Below, piece after piece: positions 40,559 to 48,832 of a stretch of 64,000 nucleotides of DNA. A program made the translations under genes and the position numbers. The notes below the pieces were generated by a model that was not told the DNA's origin, did no database searches, and was given only the letters and a program-made list of their open reading frames with translations. The stretch is from Capillimicrobium parvum (GTDB taxonomy: Bacteria > Actinomycetota > Thermoleophilia > Solirubrobacterales > Solirubrobacteraceae). The stretch is from the NCBI RefSeq assembly GCF_021172045.1, contig NZ_CP087164.1:2604001-2668000 (forward strand). Reading direction: 5' to 3'. Within the stretch, counting starts at the first letter, position 1, and the number at the start of each line of letters is the position of its first letter.

Positions 40559-42002
40559 CGCAGCGCGGGCTGGCGAAGACGGCGTAGCTGCGGTTGCGGT
40601 AGATCCGCGTGTAGCGGGCGGGCGCGGTCGCCTTCGGGAAGTTCTTCTTGTAGAAGCGCTTGGCGTACTTCGTGTGCCGGGGCTGGAGGAACAGCTCGCC
40701 GAGCGGGCTGGCGTGCCCGCGCACGGTGCCGACGCTGCCCGGCGGCCCTGCCGCCCAGAATCGGAAGTAGGGAATGGGGCGGTGGTCGGCGGTCGACAGC
40801 GGCGCGCAGACCGCGAAGGCCGCCTTGACCTTCGGCGCCTCGGCCGCCTTGCGCAGGTCCGCGTAGAGGTGGCTGTCGGCGGCGAAGCGCTGGTCGAGGT
40901 CGCGCAGCATCGAGAGCTGCTTGGGGATGAACACGAGCGACAGCAGCAGCGCGAAGGCGCCGATGCCCATCCACCATCGGCGCGCGGAGGCGTGCTTCGG
41001 CAGCAGCTGCCAGCCGAACACCGCCGCGCCGTAGAACAGCGACAGCAGGATCGCCGGGGTCCGCACATAGCGGCCGATCAGCGGCAGGCCGAACAGCGGG
41101 CCGATCGCGAAGACGGCGAGCATCGCCACGACGACGGCGACGATCAGCACGCCCTGGCGGCGCCGGTACATCCAGGCGAAGACCATGCCGATCGGCACGC
41201 CCAGGATCAGCGGCTCGCGCAGCGTGAAGGCCAGGTAGGCCGCGCCCCACCTCGGCACCTGGGTGATCGAGCGGCGCCGGTCGTTGGACGCGGCCAGCTC
41301 GGACGTGCCGTGCAACGAGTGCAGCGGGTCCCCGGTGATGATCCAGTCGCTCGCGGCCCATACGACCGGGGCGATGAGCGCGACGGCCACGAGCTTCGCC
41401 CGCTCCTGCCACGTCCGTCCCGCCCACAGGTAGAGGACGTAGAGGCCGGAGAGCACCCAGGCCTCGGGGCGCAGCAGCCCGGCGACCGCCAGCACCGCGA
41501 GCACCGGCACGCCCCGCTTCGGCTTCACCGCCTCGAGCAGGACGGCCCCGACGATGAGCGCCTCGAAGGGCAGGTCCTGGTAGGCGAGGACCGCGTCGCG
41601 CTCGATCGCGGGCCGGGTCAGGACGACGAGCGCGGCGAGCGCGCCGGCCCATGGCGTGAACAGCCGGCTGCCCAGGCGGAAGACGAGCCAGACGAGCGCG
41701 CCGAAGCACAGGAGCGTGATGAGGACCATGACCCGGTCGGCGTTGTCGCCGAACGGCAGCGCGATCGAGCTGACCGCCATCTGCAGCGGGTGGGGCGTGG
41801 GGGCGTAGTCGGCGGTGTACTCCGGCGTGAACCCGTGCCACAGGTCGTGCGCCCACAGCAGCGCGTAGCGCGCGTCGTAGTTGAGATACCACGGGTCGTA
41901 GACCAGGTACAGGAGCGCGGCGACGCCCACGATCGTCGCCACGGCGGGCAGCCAGCGGGCCATCGTGGCCGGCGCGGCGCGCGGGGGCGTCGCGGTGGCC
42001 AT
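40539..42002 (-). CDS. Polytopic GT-C-like membrane protein
   Basis: 487 residues from the ATG at 42002 with about ten membrane segments. The first luminal loop has YDPWYLNYDARYALLWAHDL, followed by YAPTPHPLQMAVSS and RPAIERDAVLAYQDLPFEAL, the D-x-D and acidic-loop layout of GT-C transferases such as ArnT/PMT relatives. The C-terminal about 110 residues form a soluble domain ending in basic residues. The ATG at 42047 would crowd the divergent gene at 42056, so the shorter start is preferred. It probably adds sugars from a polyprenyl donor outside the membrane. Confidence 0.78.
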   Translation of the reverse strand: MATATPPRAAPATMARWLPAVATIVGVAALLYLVYDPWYLNYDARYALLWAHDLWHGFTPEYTADYAPTPHPLQMAVSSIALPFGDNADRVMVLITLLCFGALVWLVFRLGSRLFTPWAGALAALVVLTRPAIERDAVLAYQDLPFEALIVGAVLLEAVKPKRGVPVLAVLAVAGLLRPEAWVLSGLYVLYLWAGRTWQERAKLVAVALIAPVVWAASDWIITGDPLHSLHGTSELAASNDRRRSITQVPRWGAAYLAFTLREPLILGVPIGMVFAWMYRRRQGVLIVAVVVAMLAVFAIGPLFGLPLIGRYVRTPAILLSLFYGAAVFGWQLLPKHASARRWWMGIGAFALLLSLVFIPKQLSMLRDLDQRFAADSHLYADLRKAAEAPKVKAAFAVCAPLSTADHRPIPYFRFWAAGPPGSVGTVRGHASPLGELFLQPRHTKYAKRFYKKNFPKATAPARYTRIYRNRSYAVFASPRCVRRLPA

Positions 42003-42055
42003 CCGACTCACGAAGATACCGGCCGCGCAGGCGGCGCTCCCTACCATGGCGCTCC

Positions 42056-43546
42056 GTGTCCGCCTTCCTGCGCCGCCCGCGCGTGCTCATCGCGCTCGGC
42101 CTCCTCGCCGTGCTCGCCGCCGGTGCAGGGGTCGCGGCGTGGCTCGTGGTCTCCAAGGAGCCCGGCGACGTGTCGAACCCGAACGTCGAGTTCGACGCCC
42201 CGGCCCCCACCACGACGCCGCCGGCCACGACGCCGACGACGCCGACCACGCCGTCGAAGCCCAGGCGTCCCCAGAAGCCCAGGACCGTCAACTGGCCGCG
42301 CTACGGCTACACGCAGGGCCACACGCGGGTCTTTGCGCCCGACCATGCGCTGAACGGGCCCTGGCGGCGGATGTGGGTGCGGCGCGCGCCCGCGCTGACC
42401 GAGTTCCCGCCCGTGATCTGGGACGGCACGCTCTACCTGCTCGTCGACGACGGCACGCTCATGGCGTTCAAGGCGAACAACGGCCGGATGCGCTGGCGCC
42501 GGCAGGTCGGCGCGCTGGCCGCGAGCAGCCCGGCGGTCGACGAGTTCCGGCTCTACGTCGTGCTGCTCGAAGGCGCGAAGGGGAGCCGCAAGGGCAAGAT
42601 CATGTCGCTGAGCCGGCGGACCGGCCGTGTCTTCTGGTCGAAGGGGCTGCCGAGCCGCGGGGAGTCCTCGCCGCTGCTGCGTGACGGCAAGGTGTTCTTC
42701 GGCACCGAGGACGGCACCATGTATGCGCTCGACGCCCGCAGCGGGCGCCAGATCTGGACCTACCACGCGTCCGGAGCGATCAAGGGCAGCCCGAGCTACG
42801 ACGCGGGCAAGCTGTACTTCGGCAGCTACGGCGGCGACGTGCACGCCGTCCGCGCGTCGGACGGCAAGCTGCTGTGGAAGTCCGGGGCGGCGCGCGGCCT
42901 CGTGCGGTCCGGCAACTTCTACGCGACCGCGGCGGTGGCGTTCGGCCGCGTGTACATCGGCTCGACCGACGGCCGCGAGTACTCGTTCGCCTCGCGCACC
43001 GGCAAGCTCGCCTGGGCGCGGCAGACCGGCGGCTACGTCTACTCGTCGGCCGCGGTCGACAACGTCCCGGACGTCGGGCCGACCGTGTTCGTCGGGTCCT
43101 ACGACGGGCGCTTCTACGCGTTCGACGCGCGGTCGGGCCGAACACGCTGGACCTACGACGCCGGCGGCCGGATCTCCGGTTCGCCGACCGTCATCGGCAC
43201 CACCGTCTACTTCGCCAACCTCGCCAAGCGCGAGACGGTCGGGCTGAGCACGGCACACGGCCGGGTCGTGTTCCGCCGCTCGGCGGGCTCGTTCGACCCC
43301 ATGGTCACCGACGGTCAGTGGCTGTACCTGACCGGCAGCTCCTCGGTGACCGCGCTGCGCCAGATCGCGCCGCGCACCCCGGAGCAGAAGCGGGCCGCCC
43401 GCGCGCGGGCGGCGGCCAAGCGCGCCGCCGCGCGCCGGCGGGCGGCCCAGCAGCGCGCGGCGCAGCGCCGGGCGGCGGCGAAGAAGCGGGCGGCGAAGCG
43501 CAAGACGCAGGCCGCGAAGAAGCGCGCGCGCCGGTCGTCGAACTGA
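42056..43546 (+). CDS. Membrane-anchored PQQ-like beta-propeller protein
   Basis: 496 residues, GTG start. One N-terminal membrane segment (VLIALGLLAVLAAGAGVAAW) and a Thr/Pro linker. At least six PQQ/BamB-like blades follow, each with the (D)GxxYA(L/F)DxxxGxxxW pattern, for example GTMYALDARSGRQIWTY and YDGRFYAFDARSGRTRWTY. The final about 60 residues are almost pure Ala/Lys/Arg, likely to bind anionic wall polymer or DNA. No catalytic residues for PQQ dehydrogenase are seen, so it is probably a scaffold rather than an enzyme. It is divergent from the GT-C gene. Confidence 0.83.
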   Translation: MSAFLRRPRVLIALGLLAVLAAGAGVAAWLVVSKEPGDVSNPNVEFDAPAPTTTPPATTPTTPTTPSKPRRPQKPRTVNWPRYGYTQGHTRVFAPDHALNGPWRRMWVRRAPALTEFPPVIWDGTLYLLVDDGTLMAFKANNGRMRWRRQVGALAASSPAVDEFRLYVVLLEGAKGSRKGKIMSLSRRTGRVFWSKGLPSRGESSPLLRDGKVFFGTEDGTMYALDARSGRQIWTYHASGAIKGSPSYDAGKLYFGSYGGDVHAVRASDGKLLWKSGAARGLVRSGNFYATAAVAFGRVYIGSTDGREYSFASRTGKLAWARQTGGYVYSSAAVDNVPDVGPTVFVGSYDGRFYAFDARSGRTRWTYDAGGRISGSPTVIGTTVYFANLAKRETVGLSTAHGRVVFRRSAGSFDPMVTDGQWLYLTGSSSVTALRQIAPRTPEQKRAARARAAAKRAAARRRAAQQRAAQRRAAAKKRAAKRKTQAAKKRARRSSN

Positions 43547-43595
43547 CGCTCAGCCGGGGCGGGACGCGGCCCGGCGGTCCAGCGCTGTGTCGTCG

Positions 43596-43754
43596 CAGGC
43601 CCACCGATCCGGTCAGCAGCCAGGCGCCCGTCTTGAGCGCGATGGTCACGATGGCTGCGGCGACCGACAACCACAGCAGCCTGAAGAGCCGCGGGTCGTG
43701 CACCGTGGGTTGCGCGTCAACCGTCAGGGACTGAGTGTAGACCTGAACAATCAT
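43596..43754 (-). pseudogene. Truncated cation-diffusion-facilitator gene (N-terminal fragment)
   Basis: About 53 residues read MIVQVYTQSLTV through LFRLLWLSVAAAIVTIALK to GAWLLTGSVGL, the first membrane helix of a CDF/ZitB-type transporter. The homology stops where a metal-binding second helix should follow, and the frame continues only as basic shadow sequence. The ATG at 43754 lies within the ArsR-type operator. I read it as a deletion remnant of an efflux gene once divergent from arsR. The remaining bases of 43547-43773 hold no other gene. Confidence 0.65.
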
Positions 43755-43758
43755 TCAG
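43743..43758. promoter_or_regulatory. Candidate ArsR/SmtB operator
   Basis: CTGAA and TTCAG flank CAATCA, a 5-6-5 inverted repeat 15 bp before the arsR start in an AT-richer patch. The TGAA/TTCA half-sites are like those of SmtB/CzrA-type metal sensors. Confidence 0.5.
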
Positions 43759-43773
43759 CTATTCTCTCGGGCA

Positions 43774-44145
43774 ATGGCGCACGGAACACACGCAGACGTC
43801 GATCGTCTGATCGACGACCACCGGTACGCACGCGCGGCCGCCGAAGCGATGCAGGCCCTGTCCGCGCCCAGCCGGTTGCGCATCCTCGCGCGCTTGCACG
43901 TCGGGCCCGCGTCGGTGAGCACGATCGCGGCCGCCGTGGGGATGGAGGGCTCTGCGGTCTCCCACCAGCTGCGGCTGCTGCGCCACCTCGGGCTCGTCGT
44001 CGGGCAGCGTGACGGCCGCCAGGTCGTCTACGAGCTGCACGACGATCACGTCGCCGAGATGCTCGAGCAGGTCATCGCGCACGTCGACCACGTGCGCCTC
44101 GGGTTGGCGGGGCGCGCCGGCGCATCGCTGACGGTCGGCGCCTGA
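43774..44145 (+). CDS. ArsR/SmtB-family metal-responsive regulator
   Basis: 123 residues. Winged helix: AMQALSAPSRLRILARLHVG, then STIAAAVGMEGSAVSHQLRLL (recognition helix) and GLVVGQRDGRQVVYELHDDHV. His/Asp residues in the last helix (LHDDHVAEMLEQVIAHVDH) fit the alpha-5 metal site of SmtB/CzrA-type zinc sensors. It is directly upstream of a cation efflux gene (18 bp gap), which it should derepress when zinc or a related metal is high. Confidence 0.88.
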   Translation: MAHGTHADVDRLIDDHRYARAAAEAMQALSAPSRLRILARLHVGPASVSTIAAAVGMEGSAVSHQLRLLRHLGLVVGQRDGRQVVYELHDDHVAEMLEQVIAHVDHVRLGLAGRAGASLTVGA

Positions 44146-44163
44146 CGGTGAACGCGAGGCGCG

Positions 44164-44853
44164 GTGGAGCACATGAGCGCGGAACCCGCACAGGCTCGGC
44201 ACGACGATCGCCCGGCGCACGACCACCGCGGACACGGCCATTCGCATGGGCTCGTCCCCGAGTCGATCAAGCGCTCGCGCGACGGCGTGCGGGCCGTCTC
44301 GCTCAGCCTGGTCGTGCTGCTGGTGACCGCACTGCTGCAGGTCGTCGTGTTCGTCGCCACCAGCAGCGTCGCGCTGCTCGCTGACCTGATCCACAACTTC
44401 GGCGACGCGCTGACCGCGATCCCGCTCGGCGCCGCGTTCCTCATGCGTTCAGCCGTCGCCGAGAAGCGCGCCGGCTACTTCGTCGTGTTGGCGATCCTCG
44501 TCAGCGCGGTGGTCGCCGCCGCCGAGGCGATCAACCGGCTCGTGCACCCTCATCCGATCGACCACCTCGGCGTGCTCGCCGTCGCGGGAGCCATCGGGTT
44601 CATCGGCAACGAACTCGCTGCGCAGGTGCGGCTGCGCGCCGGACGCCGGCTGCACAGCCCGGCGCTGATCGCCGACGGCAACCACGCCCGCATCGACGGG
44701 CTCGTCAGCCTCGCGGTCGTCGCCAGTGCAATCGTCGTCGCATTCGGCCTCGATCTCGCCGACCCGATCATCGGCCTCGCGATCACCGCCCTGATCCTGC
44801 GCATCACCTGGTCCTCGTGGCGCACGATCACCGGCCACGACCATCATCACTGA
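44164..44853 (+). CDS. Cation diffusion facilitator (zinc/cobalt efflux)
   Basis: 229 residues. The N-terminus (HDHRGHGHSHG) and C-terminus (GHDHHH) are His-rich. Membrane helix 2 carries ADLIHNFGDAL (H-x3-D) and helix 5 ADGNHARIDG (H-x3-D), the transport site. Six helices can be drawn; the usual cytosolic C-terminal domain of about 80 residues is absent, giving a minimal form. GTG 44164 is in frame, with ATG at 44173 as alternative. Co-transcribed with arsR; exports zinc or similar ions in exchange for protons. Confidence 0.86.
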   Translation: MEHMSAEPAQARHDDRPAHDHRGHGHSHGLVPESIKRSRDGVRAVSLSLVVLLVTALLQVVVFVATSSVALLADLIHNFGDALTAIPLGAAFLMRSAVAEKRAGYFVVLAILVSAVVAAAEAINRLVHPHPIDHLGVLAVAGAIGFIGNELAAQVRLRAGRRLHSPALIADGNHARIDGLVSLAVVASAIVVAFGLDLADPIIGLAITALILRITWSSWRTITGHDHHH

Positions 44854-44894
44854 CCCACCAAGGCGAGCGCCGCCGGCCTCGCGGCATAGGTTCT

Positions 44895-45656
44895 TCAGGT
44901 CCGCGTCGCCACCAGCGCCAGCTTGCGCACGCGCCCCTCGTCCAGCCATCGGATCCAGAGGCGGTGGGCGGCGAGCAGCTCGTCCAGCGCCCGGCGGCCG
45001 ATCTGGGCGGCGATCTCCTCGGCGTGCTCGGCGAACGCGCTCGTCAGCGCCTGCGCCGTCGCGCGATGGGCGCGGCTGTGGTCCTCCTGCCATGTGACGG
45101 TGAGCCCCGCCCGCTCCAGGGATGCGGTCAGCTCGTCGAGCGGGGTGAGCCAGACCGTGTCGGCGTCGGGCATCGCCGCTCGCTCGGCTGCGGTCAGCGG
45201 CGGCCCCTCCTCGAGCGTGAAGGCGAACCGCCCGCCGGGCCGCAACGCCGGGAAGATCTCGCGGATCAGGGCGTCCTTGTCCTCGAAGGCGAGCATCGTC
45301 TCGAGCAGGAGCACAACGTCGAAGGGACCGGAGGGGAGCGGCGGAACGTGCGCGACCGCGAAATGGCACGGCAGATCGCCCGCGAGATCGCGGGCGACGG
45401 CGACGGCGCTCGCGCTGGCGTCCACGCCCAGGTAGGCGCAGCCCAGCTCTCGGGTGAGGAGCCGCCCGGGCCCCGCGGTGCCGCAGCACAGGTCGAGCAC
45501 GCCGACGCCGGGGCCGATGCCCGCCTGGGCGGCCAGGCCCCGGATCTCGCCGGCGGTCATGAAGCTCTCCTGCCCGACGTACTCGCCGGCGGCGTACGCG
45601 GACAGCCGCGCGCGATGCAGTGCGCGGTGAAACGGCGCGCGGTCGTCCTGCCTCAT
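44895..45656 (-). CDS. Class I SAM-dependent methyltransferase
   Basis: 253 residues. Opens RALHRARLSAYAAGEYVGQESFM, then motif I VLDLCCGTAGPGRLL, GVDASASAVAVARDLA, and FDVVLLLETMLAFEDKDALI with LRPGGRFAFTLEEG as post-motifs. It resembles UbiE/sarcosine-dimethylglycine methyltransferases (Methyltransf_11 or 25). ATG at 45656 is preferred because the longer frame runs into the divergent gene. It is divergent from the CDP-alcohol/sulfatase fusion, 83 bp away, suggesting shared regulation. Substrate unknown. Confidence 0.83.
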   Translation of the reverse strand: MRQDDRAPFHRALHRARLSAYAAGEYVGQESFMTAGEIRGLAAQAGIGPGVGVLDLCCGTAGPGRLLTRELGCAYLGVDASASAVAVARDLAGDLPCHFAVAHVPPLPSGPFDVVLLLETMLAFEDKDALIREIFPALRPGGRFAFTLEEGPPLTAAERAAMPDADTVWLTPLDELTASLERAGLTVTWQEDHSRAHRATAQALTSAFAEHAEEIAAQIGRRALDELLAAHRLWIRWLDEGRVRKLALVATRT

Positions 45657-45739
45657 CGCGCTGCCGGCCTCGACGCCATCGGCCCCGGATCCTGCCGGAA
45701 TCCGCCCCGGCTCTCTGCGGCGGCGCTCCGGGTCTGCCT

Positions 45740-48130
45740 GTGTTGATCCGTCCTCGCGCTCCCGACGCCCCGGAGGGCGCGCTGCGAGTGAGCTGGGCGG
45801 GCCCGGCAACCGGGCTGGCGGCCCAGGTGCTGCTCCTGGCCGTCGTGACGCAGGCGGCCGGGCTCGGCGCGGCCGGCTGGGTCGTGGGCCTCGTGAGCGC
45901 CGTGGTCATCGCGGCCGCCCTGGCGCGCGGGCTGGCGGGCGGCGCCGATGATCGACTGGGGCCGGCGTCGTGGGTGACGCTCGCCCGGGCCACGCTCGCC
46001 GTCGGCGTGGCCGCGCTGGCCGTGGACTCGCTGATCCGGGGCATCCCGGTGGCGCTGTTCGTGACGATCGCCGCCGTCGCGCTCTCGCTGGACCTGGTCG
46101 ACGGCCAGGTCGCACGGCGCACCGGGACGGAGTCCCGGCTCGGCGCGCGGTTCGACGGCGAGATCGACGCGTTCCTGATCCTCGCCCTCAGCGTCCATGT
46201 CGCCCCCACGGTCGGCGCCTGGGTCCTCGCGATCGGCTTCGCGCGATACCTGTTCCTCGCCGGCGAGTGGCTTCTGCCGTGGATGCGGGCCCCGTTGCCC
46301 GCGCGCCGGTGGCGCAAGATCGTCGCGGCGGCGCAGGGGATCGTGCTGACCGTCGCCGCCGCCGGCGTGCTGCCCCTGGGGCTGGTGCGGGCGCTCCTCG
46401 CCGCCGCGCTCGCCGCGCTCGCCGCGTCGATCGGGGAGTGCGTGTGGTGGCTCTGGCGCCGCCGGGACGTGCCGCGCGAGCGCACACGCGACGCCGTCGA
46501 CCATCCGCGCGAGCGCGGGCCGCTGCGCACGGGCATCGCCGCGGCGCTGACGGTCCTCGCGGCGCTCCTCGTCTGGGTCGCGCTCGTCGCGCCGGCCGAG
46601 CCGAGCCGCTTCGCGCTCGGCGCGTTCGTGCGGCTCCCGCTCGAGCTCCTCGTCGTCGTCGCCCTGGCCGTCCTGCTGCCCGCCGCGCCCCGCCGCGCGT
46701 TGGTGATCGCGGCGGGAGCCGTCCTGAGCGCGATCGTCGTCGTCAAGGTCCTCGACATCGGGTTCTTCACGGCCTTCAACCGGCCGTTCAGGCCCGTCGA
46801 CGACTCGGGCTACGTCGGGATCGGCATCGAGACGCTGGGCGACGCGATCGGCCGGGCGCAGGCGCACATCGTCGCCGTCGTCGTGGGCCTGCTCGTCGTC
46901 GTGCTCCTCGCCGTCCCGGTTCTGGCGCTGGCGCGTGTGACCCGGGTTGCGGCGGGACACCGCGCCTGGGCGCTGGGGGCGATGGCGGTGCTGGGGGTCG
47001 TCTGGGTCGGGCTGCGCGTGGCCGGCGCTCCGGTCGCCTCCTACAGCGCGGCGCAGCTCGCCGTCGGCGAGGTGCAGGCCGTGCAGGCGGGCCTGCACGA
47101 TCACGCGGTCCTCGCCCGCCTGATCGCCCGCGACCGCTTCCAGGCGACGCCCGGCGACCGGCTGCTGACCGGGCTGCGCGGCAAGGACGTCCTGCTCGTG
47201 TTCGTCGAGAGCTACGGCAGGGTCGCCGTCCACGGCTCGTCGTTCTCGCCCGGGGTCGACGCCGTGCTGCGCCGGGGCGATGCTCAGCTGCGCACGGCGG
47301 GCTTCTCCGCGCGCAGCGCCTTCCTGACCTCGCCGACGTTCGGCGGCCTCAGCTGGCTGGCGCACTCCACCCTGCAGTCCGGGCTGGAGATCGACGGCCA
47401 ACGGCGCTACGACCAGCTCGTCGGGAGCGACCGGCTCAGCCTCACGCGGGCGTTCAAGCGCGCCGGCTGGCGGACGATCGCCGACATGCCGCAGGATCAC
47501 CGGGACTGGCCGCAGGGCAGGACCTTCTACCACTACGACAAGGTCTACGACCGCCGCAACCTCGGCTATCGCGGCCCGGGGTTCGGCCTGCCGCCGATGC
47601 CCGACCAGTACACGATGCTGGCCCTGCAGCGATTCGAGCTCGCGAACCGCCACCGGCCCCCGGTCTTCGCCGAGGTCGACCTCACCTCGAGCCACACGCC
47701 CTGGACGCGCATCCCCCGCCTGATCCCCTGGGACCAGGTGGGCGACGGATCCATCTTCGGCCGCATCGCGCCGGCGGAGGCCACGACGGCCAGCCTCTTC
47801 GGCGACGCCGAGCGCGCGCGCGCCGCCTACGGCCATTCGATCGAGTACGCGCTGCGCATGCTCTTCTCGTTCGTCCAGCGCTACGGCACCGACGACACCG
47901 TGCTCGTCGTCCTGGGCGACCATCAGCCCTCGACCAAGGTCAGCGGCGACAGCGCCGGCCACGACGTCCCGGTCTCCATCATCGCTCGCGACCCGAAGGT
48001 CATGGCGCAGGTCGCCGGGTGGCGGTGGGAGGCGGGCATGCGGCCGAGCCCGCAGGCGCCCGTCTGGCCGATGCGCGCCCTGCGCGACCGCTTCCTCAGC
48101 GCGTTCGGCTCGTCGCCGGCGGGCGGCTGA
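45740..48130 (+). CDS. CDP-alcohol phosphotransferase fused to LtaS-like sulfatase domain
   Basis: 796 residues. The N-terminal membrane part (about 1-240) has the full CDP-alcohol motif from Asp118 to Asp143: DLVDGQVARRTGTESRLG then ARFDGEID. Four more membrane helices (about 265-425) lead to an extracellular alkaline-phosphatase-like domain from about residue 480: VLLVFVESYGR (metal Glu), FLTSPTFGGLSW (nucleophile Thr/Ser region), SSHTPW and VVLGDHQPSTK (metal Asp/His). The latter is typical of lipoteichoic-acid synthases and phosphoglycerol transferases. One polypeptide may therefore make a phospho-alcohol lipid and transfer its head group outside. GTG 45740 or GTG 45788 may start it. Confidence 0.82.
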   Translation: MLIRPRAPDAPEGALRVSWAGPATGLAAQVLLLAVVTQAAGLGAAGWVVGLVSAVVIAAALARGLAGGADDRLGPASWVTLARATLAVGVAALAVDSLIRGIPVALFVTIAAVALSLDLVDGQVARRTGTESRLGARFDGEIDAFLILALSVHVAPTVGAWVLAIGFARYLFLAGEWLLPWMRAPLPARRWRKIVAAAQGIVLTVAAAGVLPLGLVRALLAAALAALAASIGECVWWLWRRRDVPRERTRDAVDHPRERGPLRTGIAAALTVLAALLVWVALVAPAEPSRFALGAFVRLPLELLVVVALAVLLPAAPRRALVIAAGAVLSAIVVVKVLDIGFFTAFNRPFRPVDDSGYVGIGIETLGDAIGRAQAHIVAVVVGLLVVVLLAVPVLALARVTRVAAGHRAWALGAMAVLGVVWVGLRVAGAPVASYSAAQLAVGEVQAVQAGLHDHAVLARLIARDRFQATPGDRLLTGLRGKDVLLVFVESYGRVAVHGSSFSPGVDAVLRRGDAQLRTAGFSARSAFLTSPTFGGLSWLAHSTLQSGLEIDGQRRYDQLVGSDRLSLTRAFKRAGWRTIADMPQDHRDWPQGRTFYHYDKVYDRRNLGYRGPGFGLPPMPDQYTMLALQRFELANRHRPPVFAEVDLTSSHTPWTRIPRLIPWDQVGDGSIFGRIAPAEATTASLFGDAERARAAYGHSIEYALRMLFSFVQRYGTDDTVLVVLGDHQPSTKVSGDSAGHDVPVSIIARDPKVMAQVAGWRWEAGMRPSPQAPVWPMRALRDRFLSAFGSSPAGG

Positions 48131-48142
48131 GCGCACTGCCGG

Positions 48143-48832
48143 TCAGTCGTCACGGAAGCGCGGCGAGAGCGCGTAGCGCAGCAGCACCACGTCGCCGATC
48201 TGGTTGACCTCGGCCAGGGTCGCGCGCCGGTCGGGGTTCCACGGGAAGCGTCCGTCGGTCACGAAGCGCGGGGCGCTCGAGTCGCCGACGAAGCAGGGCG
48301 CCACGACGAGCTGCAGCTCGTCGACGAGGTCGTCGGCCAGGAACTGGGTGTGCACGACGCCGCCGCCTTCGACCATGAGCCGTTCCACGCCGCGGTCGGC
48401 GAGGTCCTCGGTCAGCCGGCGCATCCGCACGCGCGCGCCGCCGTCGACGATCGTCGCCACCGGTCCGAGGCGGGCCCGGGCGTCGGCCACCCGCGGGCTC
48501 GGCGTGTAGACGAGCTTCTCGGCCTCGCCGGTCGTGAAGAAGCTCGAGCGCGCGTCGAGGTCCGCCCGGCCGGTCACGGTGATCTTCATCGGGTCGGGCG
48601 CGAGCCCGAGGGCGGTGCGCGCGTCGCGACGGGCCGGGGAGCGCACGAGCAGCCGCGGGTCGTCGGTGCGCACGGTGACCGCCCCGACCATGATCGCGTC
48701 GCAGGAGGCGCGCACCGCGTCGACGCGGTCGAAGTCGGCCTCGTTGGACAGCGCCAGGCGCGGCCGGTGGTCGCCGAGATAGCCGTCGATCGACACGCTG
48801 CAGCTCAGCAGGGTGTACGGGCGCTCAGACAT
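48143..48832 (-). CDS. RibD C-terminal / dihydrofolate reductase-fold reductase
   Basis: 229 residues. SCSVSIDGYLGD at the start, then DAIMVGAVTVRTDDPRLLVR (nucleotide-binding, RibD-like), PMKITVTGRADLD, and LMVEGGGVVHTQFLADDLVDEL, the hallmark VEGG-x4 segment. No deaminase domain. Enzymes of this type reduce the ribosyl part of pyrimidine or pterin intermediates with NADPH. The ATG at 48832 overlaps the UPF0104 stop by 8 bp, and it is the last gene of a six-gene minus-strand operon, converging on the CDP-alcohol/sulfatase gene. Confidence 0.87.
   Translation of the reverse strand: MSERPYTLLSCSVSIDGYLGDHRPRLALSNEADFDRVDAVRASCDAIMVGAVTVRTDDPRLLVRSPARRDARTALGLAPDPMKITVTGRADLDARSSFFTTGEAEKLVYTPSPRVADARARLGPVATIVDGGARVRMRRLTEDLADRGVERLMVEGGGVVHTQFLADDLVDELQLVVAPCFVGDSSAPRFVTDGRFPWNPDRRATLAEVNQIGDVVLLRYALSPRFRDD

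Noticed and set aside
45653-48136. An 827-residue minus-strand frame opposite the CDP-alcohol/sulfatase gene
   Set aside because: The composition is Arg/Asp/Gly/His-rich with no domain; the plus strand encodes recognisable motifs throughout.
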